Below are positions 34,091 through 43,410 of a DNA stretch of 64,000 nt, in pieces (the first letter of the stretch is position 1; the number at the start of each line of letters is the position of its first letter). This DNA is from Paludibacter sp. (lineage in GTDB: Bacteria; Bacteroidota; Bacteroidia; Bacteroidales; Paludibacteraceae). The notes beneath the pieces were generated by a model. The model had not been told where the DNA came from. It was given only the letters and a program-made list of their open reading frames with translations, and searched no databases. The stretch is taken from NCBI GenBank assembly GCA_028690665.1, contig JAQVAV010000010.1, positions 115,874 through 179,873 of the forward strand. Direction: 5' to 3'. The translations under genes were made by a program, and so were the position numbers.

Positions 34091-35047
34091 TTATTTGTAA
34101 CTGTCTATTTCTGCTTTTCCTTTTTCAACGGCTTCATTTACATGTAATTGCCTTTCTCTGACATTCTGTCTTAATGAATCCAGATTGATGTCCCAACGTT
34201 CTAATAACCATTTTTTACAGATGTTGATTTTTTCTTCTATTATCCCCGCCCCGGTTCCTGGCATAGTTTCCCCGTTTGGACCGGGGAGTGCAGCTTGCCT
34301 TAATAGTTCATTCCACCAGTCATCCGATTTTGTAATATATAGTGAAATTGTTTCTACAAAATCTTCCCGAGGCTGACTACTTGCGTATGCGCTGACAAAT
34401 CCTAACGGGGCATATTGGGAATGATCTCTGATGACCGCTTCCTGAGGAGTTGAGTCATCATCTCTTTCCTGCCAATACATAGGATCATAATATCCAGCAG
34501 ATAAGGTCTCGAATTCTTTAGGATATGCTTTTTGCTGATGTAGAATGTGCATAAATTCGTGATGCATGGTGTGAAAATAGTATTCATTGTTAAATGCAAT
34601 ATTGTCCGCTTGCAACTGGTTACAATCATAAAGAGTGACTTTAATCCCGCCCTCAGCAGTACCTAAAATGCGAGTTCTTTGGTTTGGATTATAAGCCGCA
34701 CTTCCGATCAAATGGATCATGCGGGGCCCATAATATTTAAGGAAGTCTTCATTAACAACTTCGCCGTATACATCAAACCACAGGTATTTAGCCAAAATGG
34801 CCATTTCCTCTGATTTTTCCAATTTAGTTGGTACTAAGTTATAACTTGTATTGGAACCTGCATCCTGCATTCTGTATCTAAAATCAAGATTATATGGTTC
34901 AAGATAGTTGGCGTCTAACCATTTATCAAAAGCAGTTTTATCGACAGACTTCTCGACAAATATTGAGTCTGTAAATTCATCTTCCGAACATGATGTTTGA
35001 CTAAATATAAGGGTAATTAGAAGTAACCCTGTAAGTATTTTTTTCAT
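34091..35047 (-). CDS. Substrate import-associated zinc metallohydrolase lipoprotein
   Basis: 318 residues. Lipoprotein signal MKKILTGLLLITLIFSQTSC. The zinc motif HExxH is present in HTMHHEFMHILHQ, followed by the extended region KAYPKEFETLSAGYYDPMYW, as in the LP_HExxH_w_tonB family (named for its link with TonB-dependent import). It probably hydrolyses a peptide-like substrate at the cell surface before uptake, but the substrate is unknown. The start at 35047 is the ATG that leaves an ideal signal; the longer frame begins with an unconserved ten residues. It lies 19 bases after susD. Confidence 0.85.
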   Translation of the reverse strand: MKKILTGLLLITLIFSQTSCSEDEFTDSIFVEKSVDKTAFDKWLDANYLEPYNLDFRYRMQDAGSNTSYNLVPTKLEKSEEMAILAKYLWFDVYGEVVNEDFLKYYGPRMIHLIGSAAYNPNQRTRILGTAEGGIKVTLYDCNQLQADNIAFNNEYYFHTMHHEFMHILHQQKAYPKEFETLSAGYYDPMYWQERDDDSTPQEAVIRDHSQYAPLGFVSAYASSQPREDFVETISLYITKSDDWWNELLRQAALPGPNGETMPGTGAGIIEEKINICKKWLLERWDINLDSLRQNVRERQLHVNEAVEKGKAEIDSYK

Positions 35048-35066
35048 AAGACTATTTTGTTCTGTT

Positions 35067-36656
35067 TTAATATACAAGAGTTAGTGTAAAATTTGAATTA
35101 GTTGAAGTTTCCTGGCGGGGATTCGCTTCTAATCCTGCAGCAATAACATCTGTCGGTATTTGTATTGCTCTGCGATCATCATCGTAAGGCAATGTTATTT
35201 CTTTTTGATCTCTACCTGCGATATGAGTTAACTCTATTCCGTAACGTTTGATGTCAAACCATCTTTGACCTTCTAACATGCGCTCTAATCTGCGAAAATG
35301 TAAAACACAATCAATAAAGGGTTTTTGTTCCGAAGTAACGGTGAAATCAGGACTCAACTCTGTTGTGTGAAACGTGAATACAAAATCTTTTTTACTGGGA
35401 GTGTAAAATGAACGGATATTTTCCTGAGTTAAGGTCTTAGCATTTTTATGACTTTTATTCCAGTAATCAAGATCAGCGACTCCTCCGGGAATATCTCCGG
35501 ACATAATTTTCGCTTCTGCTCTGTTCAGCAGTACCGCATCTGTGGTAAATTCTGTTCTTACTATATGTGCATAACCAATTCGGGCTACTTTGTCTGTATA
35601 TTCAAACAATTCTTCAATTTTGGAAATTATCAGTCCGTATTCTTGTCCGTATGTCCATATCCAACCTTTGAGGAATTCTGGTTGGTTTTTCCATGTTGGA
35701 CCTGAACCATGCAGGGTACCATCGAGGGCAGACCCATTCGCTCCGTACTGTGTATTTATAAAGCGTCGTGCATATGTCGAGAAAGTTGGAACCAAAAGAA
35801 GATTTGCCGGAGATTTTGCTGAAAGATATGCATCTAATTCAGATTCCGGATTTGAATAAGTTACGCTCCAATCGCGTAGCAAACTCGTCGGATCTCCTTC
35901 GCCAAGTACATCGTTTGCATATTTTATTACGTTTGCATAATCTCTTTTGTATAAATAAAATTGACTGGCAAATGCATCAGCTGCTGCTTTTGTAAAATGA
36001 TATTTAGGTACATCATATGATTTATCATCGATCAGTTTTATTCCATTTTCAATGTCTATAGCAATTGAATCATATACTTCGGCTACACTGTTTCGCTTAT
36101 ATTGTACCACTACTTGTCTTTCAGGTTTAGTCATATAAGTAATTCCCAAATCATTTTTACTAATATTTTCATCTTTGTATGTTTTTGAGAATATGTTAAC
36201 TAACATGAAATGACAATATGCACGCAAAATGAGAGCTTCTCCTTTTTGAGGACTCATATCAGTTGTATTTCCACTTTCTTTTAATTTATCAATCGCATCT
36301 AAAACATGATTGGCCGCAGCGATTGACTGATAATATTGTTCCCATAAATTATACGGAGAATCTTCTTCGGTAGAAGATGATACAGCTTGCCAGCCAAAAA
36401 TTTCAGTATCCATTCTGTCAAATGGGTCTGCTTTTAAGGTAGGGTTATCAGCTCTGTTATCAATAAAATTATCAGCACTAAGTTCACAAATTAATGCGTA
36501 GTTTGTAGTTGGATACGCTGTAATAAGCAAATCCTTAATTTTTTGAGGACTATCTAACGTGGTTCTGTTGTCTGGCATTACATCTAAAAAGTTATCACAG
36601 GAGGATAGTAATAGTCCGACAACCATTAATATGATGAAATTATTTATTCTTTTCAT
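35067..36656 (-). CDS. RagB/SusD family nutrient uptake lipoprotein
   Basis: 529 residues. Lipobox in LLLSSCDNFLDVMPDNRTTL; the 'FLDV.P' region is the SusD hallmark. Tetratricopeptide-like helices follow (GEALILRAYCHFMLVNIFSKTY, AADAFASQFYLYKRDYANVIKYANDVLG), and the C-terminal segment has the usual LERMLEGQRWFDIKRYGIE. SusD-like proteins form the substrate-binding lid on the SusC barrel. The substrate cannot be deduced; RagB relatives bind peptides. Lies 21 bases downstream of susC. Confidence 0.92.
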   Translation of the reverse strand: MKRINNFIILMVVGLLLSSCDNFLDVMPDNRTTLDSPQKIKDLLITAYPTTNYALICELSADNFIDNRADNPTLKADPFDRMDTEIFGWQAVSSSTEEDSPYNLWEQYYQSIAAANHVLDAIDKLKESGNTTDMSPQKGEALILRAYCHFMLVNIFSKTYKDENISKNDLGITYMTKPERQVVVQYKRNSVAEVYDSIAIDIENGIKLIDDKSYDVPKYHFTKAAADAFASQFYLYKRDYANVIKYANDVLGEGDPTSLLRDWSVTYSNPESELDAYLSAKSPANLLLVPTFSTYARRFINTQYGANGSALDGTLHGSGPTWKNQPEFLKGWIWTYGQEYGLIISKIEELFEYTDKVARIGYAHIVRTEFTTDAVLLNRAEAKIMSGDIPGGVADLDYWNKSHKNAKTLTQENIRSFYTPSKKDFVFTFHTTELSPDFTVTSEQKPFIDCVLHFRRLERMLEGQRWFDIKRYGIELTHIAGRDQKEITLPYDDDRRAIQIPTDVIAAGLEANPRQETSTNSNFTLTLVY

Positions 36657-36677
36657 TTTTTTGTAAATATAATAGGT

Positions 36678-39600
36678 TTATAATCCTAATCTTAATGTTA
36701 AGTTAAATTGTTTTGGCATTGGTGACGCCACTCCTCCTGAGTTCATAAATTCAGGATCCTGACCATTTAATTTCTTATCAGCATAAAGTAATGTCAAATT
36801 TGTGGCCTGAAATTTAAGGGATAAACTTTTAATATTAATTGTCGATAATAATTTAGAGGGAATGTTGTAAGATAGAGAAACCTCTTTCAAACGAACAAAA
36901 TCTCCTTTTGCAATACGTTCAGTTGAATAATTATAAGCATTATACGCATATGCTAAATTGTCGACAGTTTGTACCTGCCTGCGGCTTGCAATAACCGGTA
37001 TGTTAGTCGTTTTTTCGTCTCCGGGCAATACCCACCGGTTTTTAAATTCTTTAGGATTTGCAATCATATCCGAGTATGTAATAAAAAATGCATTATCCAT
37101 TCTGATTACATTTCCGAAAGAGTATGTTAAAAGGATGTTTAATCTAAAATTTTTATAGGTAAATTCGTTTCCCAATGATCCTGTATATGGGGGATCGGTC
37201 GGGCCTTCATATTTCAGAAAGTCTAAATTTTTATTTTCCTGAAAATGAATATCAGATATAGTTACTTCGCCTTTTTCATTCTTAAAGGTCGGAAGTCCCT
37301 CATCATTAAGACCTACGAATGGAATCGAAAATAAGGCTCTAACAGGATATCCCTGAAGCGGAAAGCCATCGCCGGTAATCAGATCAATTACTCTCGATTT
37401 TGATTTTAAATCAGTGATTTTGGTTGTTTGATATGTAAAAACAAGATCTGTATTCCATTTGAAATATTTTTTAACAATATTTAGGGATGATATTGAAAAT
37501 TCTGTACCTCCGGAACTCATGGAGGCTACATTTGCCCATTTCTGAATAGAACCTCCTCCTATTCCGGTGGTGTAAATCTGCCCGATTAAGTCAAAATTAT
37601 TACGTTTGTAATAATCGGCTACAAGATTAATCCTGTCGTTAAGGAATCCCATATCTATACCAAAATTAAACTCGTGTTTCTTTTCGTAGGTCAAGTCTTT
37701 GTTCTCGGTATCAGATAGTTTTAATCCACCTTCTATAACATCTGAACTTGGTCTCCATGGCGTGTTCGGAACATATATTGGTAATGAGTTACTGACATCA
37801 GTCGGACCAGCATCCGCTGTTAATGAATATGACACTTTAAGCATTGAATGTGACAATACAGGATTTTTAAACCATGATTCTTCGTGCATATTCCATGCTC
37901 CTGCCACATTCCATGTAGGTAGCCAACGTGCCGATCTGGATTTGCCAAGTTTATTCGTACCTTCGTATCTGCCGGTTAAATTCAATACGTATTTATGTTT
38001 GTAGGCATAAGTCCCTGTTCCGAAGAATGCAACGTTTCTTTTGGTTGATGGTGAAAATGAATAATAAGGAGAATTCTCTTCTTTACTTTGTTTAAATACA
38101 CTCGGATCGAAAAACGAACTCATTCCATTTTCGTATTGAACTCCCCACATTCTTCCCCAACCTTTACTCCTTTCGGTTGAGTTTAACTCCATACCACCCC
38201 AGAAATTTATTGTATGCATTCCGTTTTCAAATTCATTGCTATAATTTGTTGACACCCTGAAATCAGTGCTTTTTAACCCATAATTTGTACGGTCATAAAT
38301 ACCTCCTTTAGGTAAAACGGATTCTTTTACGGACAGAGGATCCTTTGGGTCTCTGTAAAGATAGGGGTTGACATCTACAATTGTTTCATTTTCTCCACCT
38401 TCTCCATATTGGGTCCCGGCTCTATATGCCATAGACATGTTTGACTCATCTTTTATATAATGCTCTTGTGACGTGGTCTGATAACGAACAGCCGTTAACG
38501 CATTTACACTCCAGCTGGGACGTATTCTCCATGTCAATTCTCCCTGAAATTTTAAATCATCTACAGTTAGATCAATATAATTGTTGTCTAATTCATGAAA
38601 TATATTGAATGGAGCATAATTCCGTTTATAATAAGTGCTAGGATCAAGTGTACGTGATGTGTTAAGTGCGTAAGAATAAGGATTTATGTCAAATCCTCTT
38701 TTTACTTCTCCTGATACAACATCTGTTTCTTTATTCAATGTTCCCGGAGCTTTTTGTCCTCGATGAGAGCCATTGCTTTGTACTCTTAACTCTAATGATT
38801 TGAATATTTTATATGTCCCGTTTGCGTTAAATGTATATCTTTGAACATTGCTGGATTTTGTCCAGCCCGGATCATTCATGGCAGAGATTGACATGTAGAA
38901 TGTAGATACTTCATTTCCTGTAGAGAAACTAACTGAATGATTTTGCATGACACTATTCTTAAACAATAAGTCGAACCAGTCGGTATTTCTGAATTCCGCT
39001 TGTCTTAAATATTTGTTTTTAGCAGGATCTGAGTTTTCTAATCCATATATTGGATTTCCGTTTGTATCTTTTCCCAGATAAGTATCAATCAGGTCGTACA
39101 TTTTTCCGTATATTCCGGATGAACTTGCAGACGCAATTGTGGCAAATTCCAACCAGCCTTTTTGCTCCAGTTCTCTATATATTCCCATTTGTTCCTGAGA
39201 ATTGGATATATTGAAATTTCGATAACTCGGTTTTAAATTCATGGTTAATTCGCTCGTGTAATTAAGCCTGCTGACTCCATTTTTTCCTTTTTTGGTGGTA
39301 ATAACAATAACACCTCCCATGGCACGTGCTCCATAAATAGAAGTGGCCGAACCGTCTTTCAGTACCTGAATACTTTCAATATCATCTGCGTTTAACCCGG
39401 CCACAGCCGAAGAGATCAATGTTTCTGCATTTCCGGATGAAAGATCATCGCTTGAGATGTCTACCGCATCTTCAATTACGATTCCATCGACAACCCATAG
39501 TGGTTTTGAGTTTCCGTAAATAGATGTTGCTCCACGTACACGTATTTTGGGGGCTGTACCAAATGTTCCTGATACATTTTGTACAGAAACCCCGGGAACA

Positions 39601-40028
39601 CGACCTTCCAGTGAGCGACTAATGTCAGGAATACCATCTATTTTGGCTTTTGAAGCATCTATCTTGGTGGTTGCTCCCGTAAAAAGCCTTCTGTCGGTTG
39701 ACGACATCCCAGTTACCACAACTTCTTCTAATTGTTTCGTGTCCGGAACCAGAACTATTTTCATGTCTGGTTTTATCGGAAGTTCCTGTGCCTTCATTCC
39801 GATGTATGAAACAACTATTTTATTATACTCGGCAGGGATAGATAATTCAAATTTCCCATTAATATCTGTACTTACTCCTATCTGAACATTACCTTTGGCT
39901 GTGATTGTTGCTCCGATAATAGTTTCCCCATTCTCATCAAATACAGTTCCTTTAATTTTTGTTTGCGCTGATACTGCTGTTATACTAAAAAGAAAAACGC
40001 TAAGGAAAAATAAATACTTTTTAAGCAT
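36678..40028 (-). CDS. SusC/RagA family TonB-linked outer-membrane transporter
   Basis: 1116 residues, normal for SusC. Signal MLKKYLFFLSVFLFSITAVSAQ; then a CarboxypepD_reg-like domain (IKGTVFDENGETIIGATITAKGN); the plug domain with RVRGATSIYGNSKPLWVVDG and DGSATSIYGARAMGGVIVITTKKG; then the 22-stranded barrel, ending FNLTLRLGL. It moves a bulky nutrient across the outer membrane using TonB energy. First gene of the five-gene operon (gaps 21, 19, 12 and 29 bases). The start at 40028 is the one with a signal sequence. Upstream lies a probable promoter within a perfect 15-bp inverted repeat. Confidence 0.95.
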   Translation of the reverse strand: MLKKYLFFLSVFLFSITAVSAQTKIKGTVFDENGETIIGATITAKGNVQIGVSTDINGKFELSIPAEYNKIVVSYIGMKAQELPIKPDMKIVLVPDTKQLEEVVVTGMSSTDRRLFTGATTKIDASKAKIDGIPDISRSLEGRVPGVSVQNVSGTFGTAPKIRVRGATSIYGNSKPLWVVDGIVIEDAVDISSDDLSSGNAETLISSAVAGLNADDIESIQVLKDGSATSIYGARAMGGVIVITTKKGKNGVSRLNYTSELTMNLKPSYRNFNISNSQEQMGIYRELEQKGWLEFATIASASSSGIYGKMYDLIDTYLGKDTNGNPIYGLENSDPAKNKYLRQAEFRNTDWFDLLFKNSVMQNHSVSFSTGNEVSTFYMSISAMNDPGWTKSSNVQRYTFNANGTYKIFKSLELRVQSNGSHRGQKAPGTLNKETDVVSGEVKRGFDINPYSYALNTSRTLDPSTYYKRNYAPFNIFHELDNNYIDLTVDDLKFQGELTWRIRPSWSVNALTAVRYQTTSQEHYIKDESNMSMAYRAGTQYGEGGENETIVDVNPYLYRDPKDPLSVKESVLPKGGIYDRTNYGLKSTDFRVSTNYSNEFENGMHTINFWGGMELNSTERSKGWGRMWGVQYENGMSSFFDPSVFKQSKEENSPYYSFSPSTKRNVAFFGTGTYAYKHKYVLNLTGRYEGTNKLGKSRSARWLPTWNVAGAWNMHEESWFKNPVLSHSMLKVSYSLTADAGPTDVSNSLPIYVPNTPWRPSSDVIEGGLKLSDTENKDLTYEKKHEFNFGIDMGFLNDRINLVADYYKRNNFDLIGQIYTTGIGGGSIQKWANVASMSSGGTEFSISSLNIVKKYFKWNTDLVFTYQTTKITDLKSKSRVIDLITGDGFPLQGYPVRALFSIPFVGLNDEGLPTFKNEKGEVTISDIHFQENKNLDFLKYEGPTDPPYTGSLGNEFTYKNFRLNILLTYSFGNVIRMDNAFFITYSDMIANPKEFKNRWVLPGDEKTTNIPVIASRRQVQTVDNLAYAYNAYNYSTERIAKGDFVRLKEVSLSYNIPSKLLSTINIKSLSLKFQATNLTLLYADKKLNGQDPEFMNSGGVASPMPKQFNLTLRLGL

Positions 40029-40115
40029 AAATACTTTCTTGATTAAAACCTTTTGTTTTAACCTTAATGTTGTAGTTTTTATCATTTATTGTTTGTTTTT
40101 GAAATAAGAATTAAT

Positions 40116-40151
40116 GCTAAATTAACGTTTGGCTAATCTGGCTAATTTAAC
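40116..40151. repeat. Short direct repeats in the susC leader
   Basis: GCTAAATTAAC (40116-40126), GCTAAT (40132-40137) and GCTAATTTAAC (40141-40151) recur at intervals of about 9-16 bases between the susC promoter and start codon. Their role is not known; they could be protein or RNA binding sites. Confidence 0.45.
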
Positions 40152-40205
40152 TTGCTTAATGTGCATATTTTTATAATTTTTTATCCCTTAAAAATGACAT
40201 GTGTC

Positions 40206-40238
40206 GCAAAAATACATAAAAATGTGCTTTTCATGCAA
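40206..40238 (-). promoter_or_regulatory. Promoter of the susC operon
   Basis: On the minus strand a -33 TTTG (40238-40235) and a -7 TATTTTTG (40213-40206) are spaced by 21 bases, the expected arrangement for Bacteroidota promoters. Transcript start would be near 40199, giving a leader of about 170 bases. Confidence 0.65.
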
Positions 40239-40311
40239 AGTATTTTGAAAAAAAATGATATTTTGATAAAATATTATTCTATTTCCTTGAAAAATGCTTT
40301 GCATGAAAAGC
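40225..40311. repeat. Perfect 15-bp inverted repeat over the susC promoter
   Basis: GCTTTTCATGCAAAG (40225-40239) and CTTTGCATGAAAAGC (40297-40311) are exact inverted copies with 57 bases between them. The left arm covers the -33 element of the susC promoter. The right arm is followed on the + strand by GTATTTTTG, echoing the TATTTTTG that follows the left arm on the minus strand. Confidence 0.75.
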
Positions 40312-40571
40312 GTATTTTTGTTGCTAAATTGAATTTACCAGCACAGATTCCTTTGGAATGTGTTAGTTTTTAATTTGAAAATTTCTGTGATTAATCTCTA
40401 ATAAATAACTGTTTGTGTTAATTAATTTCGATGAAATTAATTAAAAATTATGAAAAAGTCCTGCCTTTTATGTTATACTATAATTTAAACCTGCTTGCTT
40501 GACAAACATGTTTTTTCTGTGATTTAAGACTAAATTTTATAGAAAATCCCCTTTTTATACACAAATAATGC
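40312..40571. other. AT-rich interval upstream of ppdK, nothing else seen
   Basis: About 260 bases with no gene, tRNA or clear fold; AT-rich with runs of A and T. Together with the susC leader and repeat region it makes up the intergenic gap 40029-40626. Confidence 0.5.
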
Positions 40572-40579
40572 TATTTTTG
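40572..40579 (+). promoter_or_regulatory. -7 promoter element of ppdK
   Basis: TATTTTTG matches TAnnTTTG; transcript start near 40586, 40 bases before the ATG. Confidence 0.6.
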
Positions 40580-40626
40580 TGAACTTTAAAAAGTAACCGA
40601 TAAATCATTTTTTTAATTTAATATTT

Positions 40627-43347
40627 ATGAGTGACACAAAAAGAGTCTATACTTTTGGTAATGGTCAGGCCGAAGGTAAAGCAGACATGAGAAATTTGCT
40701 TGGAGGCAAAGGCGCAAATCTGGCTGAGATGAACCTGATAGGAGTTCCTGTCCCTCCCGGTTTTACAATTACTACCGATGTTTGTAATGAGTATTTTCAG
40801 TTAGGAAAAGATAAAGTTGTGGAATTACTCAAGCCTGAGGTTGATAAAGCCCTTGCTGGAGTAGAAGTGTTGATGAATTCAAAGTTTGGAGATGTTGTAA
40901 ATCCGTTGCTTGTGTCGGTTCGTTCCGGAGCAAGAGCTTCGATGCCGGGCATGATGGATACTATTCTGAATCTTGGCCTGAATGATGCCGTTGTTGAAGG
41001 ACTTACAAAAAAAACCGGAAACCCGCGATTCGTGTGGGATTCTTACCGCCGTTTTGTTCAAATGTACGGAGATGTTGTTCTCGGAATGAAACCGGTAAAT
41101 AAAAATGATATTGATCCTTTCGAAAAAATTATTGAGGAAGTCAAAGAAGCCAAAGGCGTAAAACTTGATACAGAACTCACCGTAGATGACCTCAAAGAAC
41201 TTGTTGCCAAATTTAAAGCAGCTGTAAAAAAACAAACAGGATATGATTTCCCGGAATCAGCTTACGAACAACTTTGGGGAGCTGTATGTGCTGTGTTTGA
41301 TTCGTGGATGAACGAACGTGCTATCCTTTACCGTAAAATGGAAGGAATTCCTGCTGAATGGGGAACTGCTGTAAATGTTCAGGCTATGGTGTTTGGAAAT
41401 ATGGGGAATACATCGGCTACCGGAGTTTGTTTTAGTCGGGATGCCGCAACCGGAGAAGATATTTTTGTCGGAGAATATCTTATCAATGCTCAGGGAGAAG
41501 ATGTTGTTGCAGGTATTCGTACACCACAGCAGATAACCCGGGAAGGTTCGCGGCGTTGGGCTTTTTTGGCCGGAATCAGCGAAGAAGAACGCGTGTCAAA
41601 ATATCCTTCCATGGAAGAGTCTATGCCGGAAATTTATCAGGAACTTGATGCTCTTCAAACAAAACTCGAAAATCATTATAAAGATATGCAGGATATGGAA
41701 TTTACCGTTCAGGAAGGTAAACTCTGGTTTCTGCAAACCCGTAATGGAAAACGTACCGGTGCGGCGATGGTGAAAATAGCCATGGATATGTTGCATCAGG
41801 GTATGATTGATGAAAAAACAGCAGTACTGCGGGTTGATCCTCTGAAGTTGGATGAATTGCTTCATCCTGTTTTTGATAAGGATGCTTTGAAATCGATTCA
41901 GGTTATTGCAAAGGGACTTGCTGCTTCTCCGGGTGCAGCAACCGGGCGCATTGTATTTAATGCTGACGATGCTGCTGAATGGGCTAAAAAGAAAGAAAAA
42001 GTAATCATGGTGCGTATCGAAACTTCACCTGAAGACTTAGCTGGTATGGCAGCTGCTCAAGGAATTCTTACCGCCCGTGGAGGAATGACATCGCATGCTG
42101 CGGTAGTGGCCCGTGGTATGGGTAAATGTTGTGTTTCGGGAGCCGGTTCGGTAAAAATAAACTATGCCGAAAAAACGATGTCTGTAGCTGGGCTCGTTTT
42201 GAAAGAAGGAGATTATATTTCGCTGAATGGTTCTACAGGAGATATTTATTTAGGTGAAGTTGCTACCAAAGAAGCCGAACTTGATGCCGATTTCTCGGAA
42301 TTGATGACACTTGCCAATAAATATACCCGTATGACTGTCAGAACTAATGCTGATACTCCGGCCGATGCCCGTCGTGCACGAGCTTTCGGAGCTACCGGTA
42401 TCGGACTTTGCCGTACGGAACACATGTTTTTTGAAGGTGAACGCATAAAAGCTATGCGCGAAATGATACTTGCATCTTCCGTACAAGGACGTAAAGAAGC
42501 TCTGAAAAAAATTCTTCCGTTCCAAAGATCTGATTTTGAAGGAATTTTCGAAGCTATGAATGGTTTGGGAGTAACAATTCGTTTGCTCGATCCTCCTTTG
42601 CACGAATTTGTTCCTCATCAATTAGCTACTCAGAAAGAACTTGCAGACGAAATGGGAATTTCGCTTGATGCAGTTAAACTAAAAGTAGCAGAACTCGAAG
42701 AATTTAATCCAATGCTTGGACATCGCGGCTGTCGGTTGGGAATTACATATCCTGAAATTACAGAAATGCAAACGCGTGCTATTATTGAAGCTGCTCTTAA
42801 TATGAAAGCAAAAGGAATTGATGCCCGTCCGGAGATTATGGTTCCTTTGGTAGGTACGGTTGCCGAACTGAAAAACCAGTCCACAATTATTCGCGCTACA
42901 GCCGAACAGGTATTCGCTGAAAGAAATGAGAAAGTAGATTATCTGGTAGGTACTATGATTGAAATTCCGCGTGCAGCTATTACCGCTGATCATATTGCTA
43001 AAGAAGCAGATTTCTTCTCTTTCGGAACTAATGATCTTACGCAAATGACACTTGGATTCTCACGTGATGATGCCGGCAAATTCCTGCCTGAATATCTCAA
43101 CAAAGGAATCTTTAAAACCGATCCGTTCCAGACTATTGATCAAACCGGTGTTGGTCAGTTAATCGAAATCGGTGTCAATAAAGGGCGCTCTACGAAACCA
43201 AATCTGAAAGTTGGTATTTGTGGTGAACACGGTGGCGATCCAGCATCTGTTGAGTTCTGCCATGGTGTAGGATTAAACTATGTTAGTTGTTCTCCGTTCC
43301 GCGTTCCTATTGCGCGTTTGGCTGCCGCACAGGCTGCATTGAGATAA
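40627..43347 (+). CDS. ppdK: Pyruvate, phosphate dikinase
   Basis: 906 residues, normal length. Interconverts pyruvate, ATP and phosphate with PEP, AMP and pyrophosphate; in anaerobes it serves glycolysis or gluconeogenesis. Domains in order: N-terminal ATP-grasp (GGKGANLAEM, SVRSGARASMPGMMDTILNLG), the central swivelling phospho-His domain with His490 in GGMTSHAAVVARG, and a C-terminal PEP/pyruvate TIM barrel with FGTNDLTQMTLGFSRDD and Cys865 in GICGEHGGDP. All catalytic residues are present. Own promoter and strong terminator make it monocistronic. Confidence 0.97.
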   Translation: MSDTKRVYTFGNGQAEGKADMRNLLGGKGANLAEMNLIGVPVPPGFTITTDVCNEYFQLGKDKVVELLKPEVDKALAGVEVLMNSKFGDVVNPLLVSVRSGARASMPGMMDTILNLGLNDAVVEGLTKKTGNPRFVWDSYRRFVQMYGDVVLGMKPVNKNDIDPFEKIIEEVKEAKGVKLDTELTVDDLKELVAKFKAAVKKQTGYDFPESAYEQLWGAVCAVFDSWMNERAILYRKMEGIPAEWGTAVNVQAMVFGNMGNTSATGVCFSRDAATGEDIFVGEYLINAQGEDVVAGIRTPQQITREGSRRWAFLAGISEEERVSKYPSMEESMPEIYQELDALQTKLENHYKDMQDMEFTVQEGKLWFLQTRNGKRTGAAMVKIAMDMLHQGMIDEKTAVLRVDPLKLDELLHPVFDKDALKSIQVIAKGLAASPGAATGRIVFNADDAAEWAKKKEKVIMVRIETSPEDLAGMAAAQGILTARGGMTSHAAVVARGMGKCCVSGAGSVKINYAEKTMSVAGLVLKEGDYISLNGSTGDIYLGEVATKEAELDADFSELMTLANKYTRMTVRTNADTPADARRARAFGATGIGLCRTEHMFFEGERIKAMREMILASSVQGRKEALKKILPFQRSDFEGIFEAMNGLGVTIRLLDPPLHEFVPHQLATQKELADEMGISLDAVKLKVAELEEFNPMLGHRGCRLGITYPEITEMQTRAIIEAALNMKAKGIDARPEIMVPLVGTVAELKNQSTIIRATAEQVFAERNEKVDYLVGTMIEIPRAAITADHIAKEADFFSFGTNDLTQMTLGFSRDDAGKFLPEYLNKGIFKTDPFQTIDQTGVGQLIEIGVNKGRSTKPNLKVGICGEHGGDPASVEFCHGVGLNYVSCSPFRVPIARLAAAQAALR

Positions 43348-43361
43348 TCTGATCGTCGCTA

Positions 43362-43404
43362 AAAAATAAGGCTGCTTTTTATTTTGAAAAGCAGCCTTAT
43401 TTTT
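43362..43404. terminator. Bidirectional terminator between ppdK and the DUF3089 gene
   Basis: A perfect 18-bp inverted repeat (43362-43379 with 43387-43404) around a 7-base loop, with A-run on the left arm and T-run on the right arm so that it works in both directions. Confidence 0.92.
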
Positions 43405-43410
43405 ATTTGT

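Noticed and set aside
40225..40311. 15-bp inverted repeat as terminal repeats of an insertion sequence
   Set aside because: Only 57 bases lie between the arms, with no transposase and no target duplication, so it cannot be an intact IS; a MITE remnant remains possible but unsupported.
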